Positions 5,663 through 5,698 of a DNA stretch of 5,698 bases are shown here, in pieces; positions within the stretch are counted from its first letter, which is position 1, and each line of letters opens with the position of its first letter. The position numbers and the translations under genes were made by a program. Under the pieces are notes generated by a model, which had not been told where the DNA came from, did not search any database, and saw only the letters and a list, made by a program, of their open reading frames with translations. This DNA is from Lachnospiraceae bacterium (GTDB lineage: Bacteria > Bacillota_A > Clostridia > Lachnospirales > Lachnospiraceae), in NCBI GenBank assembly GCA_009774655.1, contig VSOD01000281.1, positions 1-5,698 on the forward strand, written 5' to 3'.

Positions 5663-5698
5663 CATTTATTCAATTCCTTTTCCAAGTTGAAATCTGAC
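5662..5698 (-). CDS. 3' end of an unidentified gene entering from the right
   Basis: The minus-strand frame from the right edge reads SDFNLEKELNK and stops at TGA (5662-5664), immediately followed by a large stem-loop. Eleven residues are too few for a family assignment. The stop followed by a structured hairpin favours a real gene end, but the frame could be chance. Confidence 0.35.
   Translation of the reverse strand, partial: SDFNLEKELNK

Overview
The window looks like an accessory stretch of a low-GC Gram-positive chromosome, most likely a gut Lachnospiraceae-type Clostridium relative. The reasons are strong AGGAG/GGAGG ribosome binding sites, extended -10 promoters, an EF-Tu tail of the REGGRTVGSGRVATIIE type, and a 343-residue PD-(D/E)XK protein of a family common in that group. 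The taxonomic call is inference. Almost all coding is on the minus strand, and the region reads as a graveyard of mobile-element ends with a few intact accessory modules.

From left to right: (i) the first 17 codons of a minus-strand gene leaving the window (1-53), with its own RBS and extended -10 promoter; (ii) the 3' end of a tyrosine recombinase with a coiled-coil tail (227-about 640), followed by its terminator; (iii) a KAP-like P-loop NTPase gene (736-2550) that would be 604 codons long but carries an in-frame TGA at codon 30, inside the Walker A motif; (iv) a PIN-domain toxin and small partner protein (2707-3361) in toxin-first order; (v) a 5'-truncated Xre-type regulator on the plus strand (about 3447-3974); (vi) a strong hairpin terminator and a short EF-Tu C-terminal fragment (4052-4108); (vii) an intact Rpn/PD-(D/E)XK nuclease-family gene (4245-5276); (viii) the C-terminal 60 residues of a second, different tyrosine recombinase (5411-5599); and (ix) a large stem-loop and the last 11 codons of an unidentified gene at the right edge.

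The most unusual structure is the NTPase unit. It lies between two identical 28-bp direct repeats (640-667 and 2667-2694), each of which folds, in minus-strand RNA, into an intrinsic terminator. One copy ends the NTPase gene and the other ends the PIN operon. The two operons also share nearly the same promoter core (17 of 20 positions around the -10). The NTPase thus sits in a self-contained promoter-gene-terminator cassette that repeats the control elements of the neighbouring operon. With truncated genes on both sides (recombinase left, Xre regulator right), this suggests one or more insertions of a defence- or stability-type module into an older element. The NTPase currently appears inactivated by the TGA, unless that base is a sequencing error or the stop is bypassed.
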